Both the position numbers and the translations under genes were made by a program. This document shows, one piece after another, positions 26,608 to 36,085 of a stretch of DNA of 64,000 nucleotides. The notes beneath the pieces are model-generated. The model searched no databases. It was given only the letters and a program-made list of their open reading frames with translations, and was not told where the DNA came from. The DNA lies in assembly GCA_041687435.1 (NCBI GenBank), contig JAWLBX010000016.1:12022-76021 (forward strand). Reading direction: 5' to 3'. The first letter of the stretch is position 1, and each line of letters starts with the position of its first letter. This stretch comes from JACKII01 sp041687435 (lineage in GTDB: Bacteria; Pseudomonadota; Alphaproteobacteria; Bin95).

Positions 26608-28410
26608 ATGCCCGACGCTTCCACCGCCGACGCTTTGCTGGCCGACCTGCCAACCTGGGATCTGAACGACCTTTATCCCGGTCTTGACGCGCCGGAACTG
26701 GAGGCCGACTTCGAGACAGCCGAGCGCGAGGCCAAGGCCTTCGCCGCCCAATATGAGGGCCAGCTCGCCAGCCTCTCGGCCCAGGGTCTGGCCGAAGCCA
26801 TCGCGCAGTATGAAAAAATGGACGAACGCTTCTGGCGCATCATGAGCTTTGCCGGCCTGAAACACGCCGAAAACCAGCTCGACCCCAAGGTCGGCTCGTT
26901 TTATCAGAACGCACAGGAACGGGTGGTCACGATCTCCAGCCACCTGCTGTTTTTCGGCCTCGAACTGAACAAGGTGGATGACGCTACGGTCGACCGTTGG
27001 CTGGCCGCGCCGGCGCTGGCCCAATACGCACCCTGGGTGCGCAATGTCCGCATCAACCGCCCGCACCAGCTTTCCGACGAGTTGGAAAAATTCCTGCACG
27101 AGCAGCACGTGGTCGGCACCGCCGCCTGGAACCGGCTGTTCGACGAGACTATGGCCGGGCTGCGCTTCACCGTTGATGGCGAAGACCTGACCAGCGCCCA
27201 GGCGCTGCACCTGCTCTCCAACCCCTCCCGCGACAAGCGCAAGGCGGCGGCGCATGCACTGGGCGAGGTGTTCACCAAGAACCTGACGCTGTTCGCCCGC
27301 ATCACCAACACGTTGGCGAAGGACAAGGAAATCGACGACCGCTGGCGCAAATACCCGCGCCCCGTTTCCGCCCGCAACATCGCCAACCAGGTAGAGGACG
27401 AGGTTGTGGACGCGCTGGTGAAGGCCGTGCGCGACAGCTACCCACGGCTCAGCCACCGCTATTATGCGCTGAAGGCAAAATGGATGGGCGGGGACACGTT
27501 GGATTACTGGGACCGTAACGCCCCCTTGCCCGACGCCGATGACCGCGTCATCGGCTGGGACGAGGCGCGGGATACGGTACTGGCCGCCTACGGCGATTTC
27601 TCGCCCAAGCTGGCGGATGTCGGCCGCAAATTCTTCGACAATGCCTGGATCGATGTACCGACCCGCCCGGGCAAGTCGCCCGGCGCCTTCGCCCACCCCT
27701 GCGTCCCCAGCGCCCACCCCTATTTGCTGCTGAACTATCAAGGCAATGTGCGGGATGTGATGACGCTGGCGCACGAGTTGGGCCATGGCTGTCATCAGGT
27801 GCTGGCCGGGCAGGCGCAAGGCCATCTGATGTGCCAGACGCCACTGACGCTAGCCGAAACCGCCTCCGTCTTCGGGGAGATGCTGACCTTCCGCCGCATA
27901 CTCGACGCGGAGACCGACCCGGCCAAGCGGCGCATCCTGCTGGCCGGAAAGGTGGAGGACATGCTGAACACCGTTGTTCGGCAGATCGCCTTCTACTGCT
28001 TCGAAGAGAAAGTGCATATGGCCCGCCGCCAGGGCGAACTGACGGTGGAACAGATTTGCGATTTCTGGATGGAAATCCAGGCCGAAAGCCTGGGCCCGGC
28101 TCTGAGCTATGACGACCATTACCGGGGCTTCTGGACCTATATCGGCCACTTCATCCATTCGCCTTTCTATGTCTACGCCTATGCCTTCGGCGACTGTCTC
28201 GTGAATGCGCTTTATGCCGAATTCCAGCAAAACCCGGGCGGATTCCAGGACAAATATCTGACCCTGCTATCCTCGGGCGGCCGCTACCGGCACAAGGATT
28301 TGCTGGCCCCGTTCGGCCTGGATGCCAGCGACCCAGCCTTCTGGAACCAGGGCCTCAACGTGATCGCCGGGATGATCGACGAGTTGGAGGCGCTGAGCAG
28401 TGCCGGCTGA
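26608..28410 (+). CDS. pepF: M3 family oligoendopeptidase F-like metallopeptidase
   Basis: 600-residue zinc endopeptidase of the M3B (PepF) family that degrades oligopeptides in the cytoplasm. The zinc signature HELGH lies at 389-393 (in MTLAHELGHGCHQVL), with the third ligand Glu expected in the helix ETASVFGEMLTF about 25 residues on. A long helical N-terminal region precedes it. No signal peptide is present. The start has TGAGGAGAT nine bases upstream. It follows zur by 80 bases on the same strand, and its end overlaps the next gene by 11 bases. Confidence 0.92.
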   Translation: MPDASTADALLADLPTWDLNDLYPGLDAPELEADFETAEREAKAFAAQYEGQLASLSAQGLAEAIAQYEKMDERFWRIMSFAGLKHAENQLDPKVGSFYQNAQERVVTISSHLLFFGLELNKVDDATVDRWLAAPALAQYAPWVRNVRINRPHQLSDELEKFLHEQHVVGTAAWNRLFDETMAGLRFTVDGEDLTSAQALHLLSNPSRDKRKAAAHALGEVFTKNLTLFARITNTLAKDKEIDDRWRKYPRPVSARNIANQVEDEVVDALVKAVRDSYPRLSHRYYALKAKWMGGDTLDYWDRNAPLPDADDRVIGWDEARDTVLAAYGDFSPKLADVGRKFFDNAWIDVPTRPGKSPGAFAHPCVPSAHPYLLLNYQGNVRDVMTLAHELGHGCHQVLAGQAQGHLMCQTPLTLAETASVFGEMLTFRRILDAETDPAKRRILLAGKVEDMLNTVVRQIAFYCFEEKVHMARRQGELTVEQICDFWMEIQAESLGPALSYDDHYRGFWTYIGHFIHSPFYVYAYAFGDCLVNALYAEFQQNPGGFQDKYLTLLSSGGRYRHKDLLAPFGLDASDPAFWNQGLNVIAGMIDELEALSSAG

Positions 28411-29779
28411 TATTCCGCACGACGACGAAGCCTCCCGCTTCTCCCGCCGTGCACGACGCTACGTCGGCACCTCGCGCACCGTCGGCAGCCTGGCCGCGAC
28501 GGTGGCGGGGCAGCACTATCTGGGCCTGAAGATGGACCGGGAGCGGCACGCGCAAACATTGCGCAAGGCGCTGGGCGGGCTGAAGGGACCGTTGATGAAG
28601 GTGGCGCAAATCCTCGCCTCCATTCCCGACGCACTGCCAAAGGAATATGCTGAGGAACTGCGCCAGTTGCAGGCGAATGCGCCGCCGATGGACTGGCTGT
28701 TCGTGCGCCGGCGTATGACCGGCCAGCTTGGCCACGGCTGGCAGGATCGCTTTGCCGAATTTGGCCAGGAAGCGGCGCATGCCGCCAGTCTCGGACAGGT
28801 TCACAAGGCCAAACTGCACGACAATCACCCAATGGGCGGGCAGACCGTCGCCTGCAAGCTGCAATATCCGGACATGGCGTCCGTGGTGGAGGCGGATCTC
28901 AGCCAGTTGCGCCTGATCTTCTCGCTCTATTCCCGCTTCGACAAGGCCATCCAGACCGACAACATCTACAAGGAAGTGGCCGCCCGGCTGCGGGAGGAAC
29001 TGGATTACGAGCGGGAGGCAAAGCAGATGCGCGTCTATGCGCAAATGCTGGCGAACGAGCCCGGCGTGCATGTGCCGGAGCCGGTTCCGGACCTGAGCAC
29101 CAGCCGCCTGCTGACCATGACCTGGCTGGATGGCGTGCCCCTGCTGGAGGCGGCCGAACGCCCGGCGGAGGAGCGCAACCAGATCGCCTACAACATGTTC
29201 CGCGCCTGGTATGTGCCGTTTTACGAGTACGGCATCATCCATGGCGACCCGCATCTGGGCAACTATACGGTGCGGCCTGACAACAGCATCAACCTGCTGG
29301 ATTTCGGCTGCATCCGCGTATTCTCGCCATCGTTCGTTTCCGGCGTGATCGACCTGTACAAGGCGATCCGCGATCAGGACGAAGCGCTGGCGGTCCACGC
29401 CTATGAAACCTGGGGCTTCGAGAACCCATCCAAGGACCTGATCCGCATTCTCAACATGTGGGCGGAGTTCATCTATTCGCCCTTGCTCCAGGACAAAGTC
29501 CAGAAGATCCAGGCGAGTGATACCGGGCACTATGGGGCACAAGTGGCGGAAAAGGTGCACGCCGAACTGCGCCAGCTGGGCGGTGTGCGCCCGCCCCGCG
29601 AGTTCGTGCTGATGGACCGCGCCGCCATCGGTCTCGGCAGCGTGTTCATGCACCTGAAAGCGGAAATCAATTGGTACCGGCTGTTCCATGATTTGGTTGG
29701 GGAATTCGATACGGCGGCCCTGGCGCAACGGCAAGCCGATGCTCTTGCTGCCGTCGGACTGGAACAGCCTTCCGACTGA
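28400..29779 (+). CDS. ABC1/UbiB (AarF) family kinase-like protein
   Basis: 459-residue atypical kinase-like protein of the ABC1/COQ8/UbiB family. The family-specific KxGQ-like motif appears as KGPLMKVAQILASIPDALP, the alanine-rich loop as AAHAASLGQVHKA, then EELDYEREAKQM, the catalytic-loop-like HGDPHLGNY and the metal-binding LLDFGC. It lacks the C-terminal membrane anchors of E. coli UbiB. Members support ubiquinone or other isoprenoid lipid metabolism; the substrate is unknown. Translation starts at a GTG (28400) overlapping the pepF stop, indicating coupling. Confidence 0.87.
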   Translation: MPADIPHDDEASRFSRRARRYVGTSRTVGSLAATVAGQHYLGLKMDRERHAQTLRKALGGLKGPLMKVAQILASIPDALPKEYAEELRQLQANAPPMDWLFVRRRMTGQLGHGWQDRFAEFGQEAAHAASLGQVHKAKLHDNHPMGGQTVACKLQYPDMASVVEADLSQLRLIFSLYSRFDKAIQTDNIYKEVAARLREELDYEREAKQMRVYAQMLANEPGVHVPEPVPDLSTSRLLTMTWLDGVPLLEAAERPAEERNQIAYNMFRAWYVPFYEYGIIHGDPHLGNYTVRPDNSINLLDFGCIRVFSPSFVSGVIDLYKAIRDQDEALAVHAYETWGFENPSKDLIRILNMWAEFIYSPLLQDKVQKIQASDTGHYGAQVAEKVHAELRQLGGVRPPREFVLMDRAAIGLGSVFMHLKAEINWYRLFHDLVGEFDTAALAQRQADALAAVGLEQPSD

Positions 29780-29824
29780 AACCATCGCGACCGCGCATGG
29801 GCGGGATTTACGGACTTGACTCGA

Positions 29825-29844
29825 AATTGTTATGTTATAACATT
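29825..29844. promoter_or_regulatory. Zur box upstream of znuA
   Basis: AATTGTTATGTTATAACATT ends 44 bases before the znuA start. Over 19 positions it differs from the reverse complement of the zur box (26051-26069) at one base. It predicts zinc-dependent repression of znuA. Confidence 0.85.
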
Positions 29845-29888
29845 CTGCAACTGAATCTCCTCCCCGATCCAACATCATAGGTTCGCCG

Positions 29889-30818
29889 ATGATCCGACTC
29901 TGCCTGTTTTTGGCCATGACCGTCAGCATCACATTCGGCGCGACGGCGCGAAGCGAGGAACCGCGCGTTGTCGTTTCGATCAAACCGATCCACGCGCTCG
30001 CAGCCGCCCTGCTCGACGGTGTGGCGGAGCCGGTGCTGCTGCTGGATGGCGCGTCCTCGCCGCACAGCTACGCCCTGCGGCCATCCGAACGCCGCGCGCT
30101 GCAGGAGGCGGATGCCGTAATCTGGGTTGGGCCGGAGTTGGAAGCCTTCCTGGTGAAACCGTTGTCGGTCCTGCCGCCCACGGTGCGAATCGTCGGACTG
30201 CTGGCGGATACGGGGGGGCTGGAACGCCATGCCCTGGATGAGCAGGGCCACGAAGGGCATGGGCATGATCACGACCACGGGGATGCGCACGGCCATGAGG
30301 CGAAGGCGGCGGACGATCCACATATCTGGCTGTCGCCCGCCAACGCCCGCGCCATCGCCCGACACCTTGCCACGGTGCTGGCCCCGTGGGTGCCCAAAGA
30401 CCGGCTGACACAGAACACGGCGGCACTGGATCAGCGGCTGAGCGGGCTGGAAGCATCGCTGACCGAACGGCTCTTGCCGGTTCAGGACCGGCCGTTCGTG
30501 GTGTTCCATCCCGCCTATGGCTATTTCGTGAAAGCCTTCGGCCTCAATCAGGCCGGCACGATCACCGCCTCGCCAGAGCACGGTGCCGGCGCGCGGCATC
30601 TGGCAAACCTGCGGGCGAAGATCGCCGAGGCTGGCGCCGTCTGCGCCTTCCGCGAACCGCAATTTACCGACCGGGCCATCGCGGGCCTCACCCGCGACAC
30701 TGGCCTGCGTGTCGCCGTGCTCGATCCGCTAGGCGTGGACGTGCCGCCCGGCCCTGGGGCCTACGAGACCATCCTGCGGAACCTGGCGGCGTCACTGACG
30801 GCATGCCTGACCGAATAG
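29889..30818 (+). CDS. znuA: Zinc ABC transporter periplasmic binding protein
   Basis: 309 residues. Signal peptide MIRLCLFLAMTVSITFGATA, then the cluster-9 binding-protein fold. The zinc ligands are expected at H59 (SSPHSY), H145 (DDPHIWLSP) and H207 (VVFHPAYGYF), and a flexible His-rich loop spans about 121-136 (HEGHGHDHDHGDAHGH), typical of ZnuA. It captures periplasmic zinc for the ZnuBC membrane complex. Unusually, znuB and znuC are not next to it: the gene is alone and convergent with the TRAP permease gene 21 bases away. A Zur box lies just upstream. Confidence 0.93.
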   Translation: MIRLCLFLAMTVSITFGATARSEEPRVVVSIKPIHALAAALLDGVAEPVLLLDGASSPHSYALRPSERRALQEADAVIWVGPELEAFLVKPLSVLPPTVRIVGLLADTGGLERHALDEQGHEGHGHDHDHGDAHGHEAKAADDPHIWLSPANARAIARHLATVLAPWVPKDRLTQNTAALDQRLSGLEASLTERLLPVQDRPFVVFHPAYGYFVKAFGLNQAGTITASPEHGAGARHLANLRAKIAEAGAVCAFREPQFTDRAIAGLTRDTGLRVAVLDPLGVDVPPGPGAYETILRNLAASLTACLTE

Positions 30819-30839
30819 ACAGACGCGCCCCAGTGCGCT

Positions 30840-33437
30840 TCATACCCGGGCAGGCTCAGGCCGCCGCGCCCACTGCGCCAGCACCACCACTGCCAACAGC
30901 AGCAAGGCCGGGATGTAGAATATCTCTTTCGGCCAGCGTTCGGCCGGGGTCTGAATGCTGACGATTTCCCAGTCGAAGTCGATCTGCGTCTTCTCGGCCG
31001 GCCCTTGGAAAGCCAAGTCGTCGACCAAGGCCCGCCCGCCATCCAGCCGCACAGCAAGGCCCGCATCCCGCATCAGGCGTTCCGGCCCCGATGCGGGGGC
31101 GCCCATGGTGAAGGTGACGGTTTTTTCGACCATCTTGCCCCCGAAATCCTCTCCCGAGACCACGACCCGCAGGTCGCTGCCGGGAGCGGCCTCAGCGGCG
31201 GCGGCCTCGATCTCTACCCCCGGCTGCGTGTCAAAGGGCGCCTGCCACTGGTCGAGCCAGTAACCCGGGCGAAACAGGGTGAAGGCAACCAAACCCAGCA
31301 CCGCGCTCTCCCACAATCGCGAGCGCACCAGGAAATAGCCTTGAGTGGCCGCCGCCACCAATAGCATCGCCACCAGGGCGACAACGAAAACGACGATGCC
31401 TTCCAGCCATGTCACGTCGATCAGCAGCAGATCGGTGTTGAAGATGAACAGGAATGGCAGCAACACTGTGCGCAGGGAATAGAAGAACGCCGTGAAGCCG
31501 GTTTTCAACGGATCGCCACCGGATACAGCCGCCGCCGCGAAGCTCGCCAAGCCGACGGGCGGCGTCACATCCGCCATGATGCCAAAATAGAACACGAACA
31601 AATGCACCGCGATCAGCGGCACGATCAGGCCATTCTGCGCGCCCACATCGACAATGACGAAGGCCATAAGCGAGGACACGACGATATAGTTCGCCGTCGT
31701 CGGCAACCCCATGCCAAGGACGATGGACAGCACCGCCACCAGCAGCAGCATGACCATGAGCGACCCGCCCGCCAGATACTCGATGAACTCGCCCATGACA
31801 TAATGAAAGCCGGTCAGCGAAATGGTGCCAACGATGATGCCGGCCACCGCCGTAGCGATCGCGATCGAGGTCATGTTGCGCGCACCGGCAATCAGCCCTT
31901 TGACCAGGTCGCCGAAGCCTTCCGCACAAGCCCTGGTCACGTTCTCGCCGCCACGAAACAGCGCCTTGATCGGCTTCTGCGTCACCAGGATGGCGATCAT
32001 GGCGATCGTCGCCCAATAGGCAGAGAGACCGGGCGAAAACCGCTCGATCATCAAACACCAGACCAGCACCACCACCGGCAGCAGGAAGTAAAAGCCGGTG
32101 ATGGCAGTCGGCAGCGGCTTCGGCAATGCGCCGATCGGGGCATCCGGGTCATCCACCACCAAATCCGGCCGACTGGCTGCCAACGCCAGCAGCGCCAGAT
32201 AGGCCCCGGCAAAACCGGCCAGCACGACCCAGAATACCTGTTCGCCAAACAGGCTTTTGGCCCAGTCCAACCCGAAATAGATCAAGGCACACACCGCGCC
32301 GAAGCCGCCGAACCCGCCCAGAAAACCCATGGCCTTGACCGTCAGCGGCCGGTCGGCGCCGGGCTTGGGCAGGCCGGTCATGCCGGCCTTAAGCGCCTCC
32401 AGGTGGACGATATAGAGCAGCGCGATATAGCTGATGACCGCCGGAAGCAGCGCATGGCGGATCACATCGACATAGGAAATACCGACATATTCGACCATCA
32501 GAAACGCCGCCGCGCCCATCACCGGCGGCATCAACTGCCCGTTGACGCTGGACGAAACTTCGACCGCGCCGGCCTTCTCGCTAGAGAAGCCGACCCGTTT
32601 CATCAGCGGAATGGTGAAGGTGCCGGTTGTCACCGTGTTGGCGATGGACGAGCCGGAAATGACTCCGGTCATGGCGGATGACATGACCGCAGCCTTCGCC
32701 GGCCCGCCGCGCAGATGGCCCAGCAGTGCAAAGCTGACCTGCACGAAATAATTGCCGGCGCCCGCCTTCTCCAGCAGGGAGCCAAAGAGTACGAACAGGA
32801 AGATCATGGAGGCGGACAGGCCGAGGGCAATGCCGAACACGCCTTCGGTCTGCATCCAGAAATGCCACATCGCCTTGCCGTAACTGGCGCCCTTCCACTG
32901 CACCACCTCCGGCAGCCAGCGTTGGTCGCCGAAAAAGACATAGGCGAGGAAAAACAGCGCCACCAGCACCATCGGCAGGCCCAGCGCGCGGTAGGCGAAC
33001 AACAGCAGCAGCACCAGGCCGATAGTGGACATGACCAGGTCCGCCGTCGTCGGCAGGCCCGCCCGGCTGGCGATCTGATCGGAGAACGCCACCATGTACA
33101 TGCAAGCCGCAACACCCAGCGCGGCCAGCAGCCAATCGTAAAGTGGAATATGCTGGTTCGGCGACCGGCTGGTGAGTGGGTAGGACATGGCCGCCAGGAT
33201 CATGGCGAAGCTCAAATGGATCGACCGGGCGGAATCGCTATTCAGCGCCACGTTCCATCCGGTCCAATCGCTCAAAATGAAGGGGATGTTGGACGCATAG
33301 TAGATTTGAAACAGAGACCAGGCCAGCGCGATCCCGGCCAGCACCCTGGCCTGCCAGCCCACGGGCTGCCGCCCGCCGGTATTGGTGGACGCAACCAGTT
33401 GTTCGAGATCGACTTGGGTGTCGCGCTGCCCGCTCAT
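30840..33437 (-). CDS. TRAP transporter fused permease (4TM/12TM, TAXI type)
   Basis: 865-residue inner-membrane protein with a DctQ-like four-helix part (about 30-190) fused to a DctM-like large subunit (about 190-680, including RGGPAKAAVMSSAMTG and GMGLPTTANYIVVS). A soluble C-terminal extension (about 720-840) resembles DUF3394, and a last helix follows. Fused permeases of this kind pair with TAXI solute-binding proteins, and one is encoded just upstream. It imports an organic acid or amino-acid-like solute using a sodium or proton gradient. AAGGA is eight bases before the start. Confidence 0.9.
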   Translation of the reverse strand: MSGQRDTQVDLEQLVASTNTGGRQPVGWQARVLAGIALAWSLFQIYYASNIPFILSDWTGWNVALNSDSARSIHLSFAMILAAMSYPLTSRSPNQHIPLYDWLLAALGVAACMYMVAFSDQIASRAGLPTTADLVMSTIGLVLLLLFAYRALGLPMVLVALFFLAYVFFGDQRWLPEVVQWKGASYGKAMWHFWMQTEGVFGIALGLSASMIFLFVLFGSLLEKAGAGNYFVQVSFALLGHLRGGPAKAAVMSSAMTGVISGSSIANTVTTGTFTIPLMKRVGFSSEKAGAVEVSSSVNGQLMPPVMGAAAFLMVEYVGISYVDVIRHALLPAVISYIALLYIVHLEALKAGMTGLPKPGADRPLTVKAMGFLGGFGGFGAVCALIYFGLDWAKSLFGEQVFWVVLAGFAGAYLALLALAASRPDLVVDDPDAPIGALPKPLPTAITGFYFLLPVVVLVWCLMIERFSPGLSAYWATIAMIAILVTQKPIKALFRGGENVTRACAEGFGDLVKGLIAGARNMTSIAIATAVAGIIVGTISLTGFHYVMGEFIEYLAGGSLMVMLLLVAVLSIVLGMGLPTTANYIVVSSLMAFVIVDVGAQNGLIVPLIAVHLFVFYFGIMADVTPPVGLASFAAAAVSGGDPLKTGFTAFFYSLRTVLLPFLFIFNTDLLLIDVTWLEGIVVFVVALVAMLLVAAATQGYFLVRSRLWESAVLGLVAFTLFRPGYWLDQWQAPFDTQPGVEIEAAAAEAAPGSDLRVVVSGEDFGGKMVEKTVTFTMGAPASGPERLMRDAGLAVRLDGGRALVDDLAFQGPAEKTQIDFDWEIVSIQTPAERWPKEIFYIPALLLLAVVVLAQWARRPEPARV

Positions 33438-33474
33438 GGCGCTGTCCTTATAGGTTCTGACCCTTCAACCAATC

Positions 33475-33588
33475 ATCCCCGGACGCCCGACGGGGCGATC
33501 CGGGGATTGTGTCCGAGTATCCCTCTCGGATCCGGTTCCGGACGGCGCCGGTACGCCGCCCGGGTGCCGCTGCGGCGCATGGCACCCG
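33475..33588 (-). promoter_or_regulatory. Two hairpins between the TAXI binding-protein gene and the permease gene
   Basis: Reading on the minus strand, CGGGTGCC/GGCACCCG (33588-33581 with 33568-33561) forms an 8-bp stem seven bases after the binding-protein stop codon. Further on, ATCCCCGGA/TCCGGGGAT plus the inner CGCCC/GGGCG (33475-33507) forms a 14-bp stem with one bulge and a GACG-region loop. Neither has a T-run. Such intercistronic stems commonly protect the upstream binding-protein mRNA or limit read-through to the permease. Confidence 0.5.
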
Positions 33589-33594
33589 CGAAAG

Positions 33595-34557
33595 CTACAT
33601 CCAGCCACGTTCCTTGTAATACTTCACCGCACCGTCATGCAGCGGGGCGGACAGGCTGTCCTTGATCATCTCCTCCGGCTTGAGATTGGCAAATGCCGGG
33701 TGCAGACGCTTGAAATCCTCGAAATTGTCGAACACCGCCTTGACAATCACATAGACCACATCGTCCGACACATCCGCGGAGGAAACAAAGGTGGCGCCGA
33801 CGCCAAAGGTCTTCGTGTCCTCCGGATTGCCACTATACATGCCGCCGGGAATTGTGGCGTGACGATAAAACGGGTTTTCCTCTACCAGCTTGTCGATTTC
33901 CGGGCCGGTCACATTGACCAGTTTTGCATCGCAACTGGATACGGTCTCCTGCGTCAGCGCGGACGGGTGGCCGACCAGCCAGAAATACGCATCGATCTTG
34001 TTATCGCAGAGCGCCTGGCCGGTCTCGGCCGACTTCAGTTCCGCCGCCAACGACAGGTCGCTGCGGTCCCAGCCCAGCGCTGCCTCCAGCACCTCCCACG
34101 TGCCGCGAGTGCCGCTGCCGGCGTTGCCGATATTCACACGCTTGCCCTTGGCATCCTGAATGTTCCGGATACCGCTGTCTGCGCGCGCCAGCATCGTTAC
34201 CGGTTCGGGATGCACGCTAAACACGGCGCGAAGCCCCTCAAAAGGCCCCTGTTCCTCAAAACTCGAAGTGCCGTGATAGGCATGATATTGCCAATCGGAC
34301 TGGGCAACGCCGAATTCCAGCTCGCCAGAGCGCACGGTGTTGATGTTGTAGATCGAGCCGCCGGTGCTTTCCGCCGAGCAACGGATGCCGTGCTCCTTGC
34401 GATCCTTGTTGACCATCCGGCAAATCGCACCGCCAGTCGGATAGTAAACACCGGTGACGCCACCAGTGCCGATGGAAACGAACTTCTGTTGTGCGTTCGC
34501 AGAAAAGGCCAAACCGCCAGCGATAGCCAAGGTGGCAAATCCCAGGGTGAACTTCAT
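33595..34557 (-). CDS. TAXI family TRAP transporter solute-binding protein
   Basis: 320-residue periplasmic protein. Signal peptide MKFTLGFATLAIAGGLAFSANA, then VSIGTGGVTGVYYPTGGAICRMVN, the G-T-G-x3-G-x-YY-P-T-G pattern that defines TAXI proteins. ESTGGSIYNINTVRSGELEFGVAQSDW follows, as in glutamate/glutamine-binding members. AAGGAG lies eight bases before the start. It delivers the substrate to the fused permease encoded 157 bases downstream. The preceding aminotransferase gene hints at an amino-bearing substrate. Confidence 0.92.
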   Translation of the reverse strand: MKFTLGFATLAIAGGLAFSANAQQKFVSIGTGGVTGVYYPTGGAICRMVNKDRKEHGIRCSAESTGGSIYNINTVRSGELEFGVAQSDWQYHAYHGTSSFEEQGPFEGLRAVFSVHPEPVTMLARADSGIRNIQDAKGKRVNIGNAGSGTRGTWEVLEAALGWDRSDLSLAAELKSAETGQALCDNKIDAYFWLVGHPSALTQETVSSCDAKLVNVTGPEIDKLVEENPFYRHATIPGGMYSGNPEDTKTFGVGATFVSSADVSDDVVYVIVKAVFDNFEDFKRLHPAFANLKPEEMIKDSLSAPLHDGAVKYYKERGWM

Positions 34558-34648
34558 ATCGATTTCTCCTTCAGTGCTACCTGTTGGTAGGTCGATGCTA
34601 AAAGCGTACCGGCCGCTATCACGGATTTACATACATACAAAGTCTCAT

Positions 34649-35977
34649 TCACGCCATCGCGGCATCGACTGCTTCGCCCAGCAGACTGACCGCCAGTTCC
34701 AACTCGCGCTCGCTTGCATTGTAGGGCGGGGCGAGGCTGACATGGTCGCCCTGAACGCCGTCGATGGTGCCGCCCATGGGATAGCAGATCAGCCCCCTGG
34801 CCAGCGCTTCCTGGGCCAGGCGGGCGTGGCGCTTCTCCTTCGGGGCGAACGGCGCCTTCGTCGTCCGGTCAGCGACAAATTCAAGGCTCCAGAAATAACC
34901 ACGGCCGCGGATATCGCCAACATGGGCATGGTTACCAAACCGGTCGTGCAGCATGGCTTCCAGCCGCGGGCCATTGCTATGGACATGCTCGATCAGCCCT
35001 TCCGTGCGCAGCACCTGCTGCACCGCCAGGCCGGCGGCACACGCGACCGGGTGGCCCATATAAGTATGGCCGTGGGTGAAGGCGCCGGAACCCTTGGCGT
35101 AGGCCTCCACCACGCCTTCCGAGGCGAGCACGCAGCCGATCGGCTGGAAGCCCCCGCCCAGGCCCTTGGCCATGACGATCAGGTCGGCCTGCACGCCGTC
35201 GTGCTGCAGGGCATAAAGCGCGCCGCAGCGCCCCATGCCGCTCATCACCTCGTCGGCGATGAACAGCATGCCATGCGCATCGCAAATCTCGCGGATGCGT
35301 TTGAAATAACCGGCCACCGCCGGCTGGCTGCCGAGAGTGGCGCCCACCACCGGCTCCGCCACGAATGCGGCGACGGTCGCGGGGCCGAGGCGCTGGATTT
35401 CCGCCTCCAGCTCGTTGGCGACGCGCTGGCCAAAATCCGCCTCGCTCTCGCCGTCGCGGCGGTCGCGGTAGGGGTAGCAGGGCGCGATATGGCTCATCGC
35501 GCCGGAAAGCAGCGGCGCATAGGGCGCGCGCCTCGTCATGTTGCCGCCGACGGCCAGCGCGCCCAGAGTGTTGCCGTGATAGCTCTGGCGGCGCGCGATG
35601 ATGTGCACGCGCTCCGGCTCACCCTTTTCCAGCCAATACTGCCGGGCCATCTTGATCGCGCTCTCGATCGCCTCCGACCCACCGGACACGAAGAAGGCGC
35701 GGGCCATGTTGGCAGGTGCATGGGCGATGATGTCGTCCGCCAGAGCTTCCTGTGCGGTGTTGGTGAAAAAGCCGGTATGGGCATAGTCGAGCCGGCCGAT
35801 CTGCTCGCGGATCGCCTCCACCACTTTTGGGTGGCTGTGCCCCAGGCAGGACACGGCCGCACCGCCGGAGGCATCGAGATAGCGCTTCCCCTGATCGTCG
35901 AAAATGAACGAGCCCTCGCCGGCGACGGCCGTCAATGGTGGGGTCGCGAACGAGCGGTGAAAGACGTGGCTGGGCAT
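34649..35977 (-). CDS. Class III aminotransferase (PLP-dependent)
   Basis: 442-residue fold-type I aminotransferase. Cofactor residues are visible: FVSGGSEAIESAIK (phosphate binding), YHGNTLGAL, D242 in LFIADEVMSGMGR, and the Schiff-base lysine K271 in VMAKGLGGGFQPIG. It belongs to the omega-amino-acid/pyruvate aminotransferase group; the donor is not predictable. GAGGAGAAG precedes the start. It lies 91 bases upstream of the TAXI TRAP genes on the same strand, so the three probably form an uptake-and-deamination operon. Confidence 0.88.
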   Translation of the reverse strand: MPSHVFHRSFATPPLTAVAGEGSFIFDDQGKRYLDASGGAAVSCLGHSHPKVVEAIREQIGRLDYAHTGFFTNTAQEALADDIIAHAPANMARAFFVSGGSEAIESAIKMARQYWLEKGEPERVHIIARRQSYHGNTLGALAVGGNMTRRAPYAPLLSGAMSHIAPCYPYRDRRDGESEADFGQRVANELEAEIQRLGPATVAAFVAEPVVGATLGSQPAVAGYFKRIREICDAHGMLFIADEVMSGMGRCGALYALQHDGVQADLIVMAKGLGGGFQPIGCVLASEGVVEAYAKGSGAFTHGHTYMGHPVACAAGLAVQQVLRTEGLIEHVHSNGPRLEAMLHDRFGNHAHVGDIRGRGYFWSLEFVADRTTKAPFAPKEKRHARLAQEALARGLICYPMGGTIDGVQGDHVSLAPPYNASERELELAVSLLGEAVDAAMA

Positions 35978-36085
35978 GAAGCGCTTCTCCTCAAGGCCGG
36001 ATGATCGCCAAGCCTAGCGCGCCGAATGCGGCTTCGCTATGGTTGCCGCGCTGTAATCCTGCATGGCTGGAGCATTTGGCGAGTG

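Noticed and set aside
28355..29983. 542-codon minus-strand frame opposite the ABC1/UbiB-like gene and the znuA promoter
   Set aside because: It would run through the Zur box and znuA start; no domain features.
31602..32681. 359-codon plus-strand frame opposite the TRAP permease
   Set aside because: His/Asp/Arg-rich low-complexity translation typical of antisense to membrane-protein genes.
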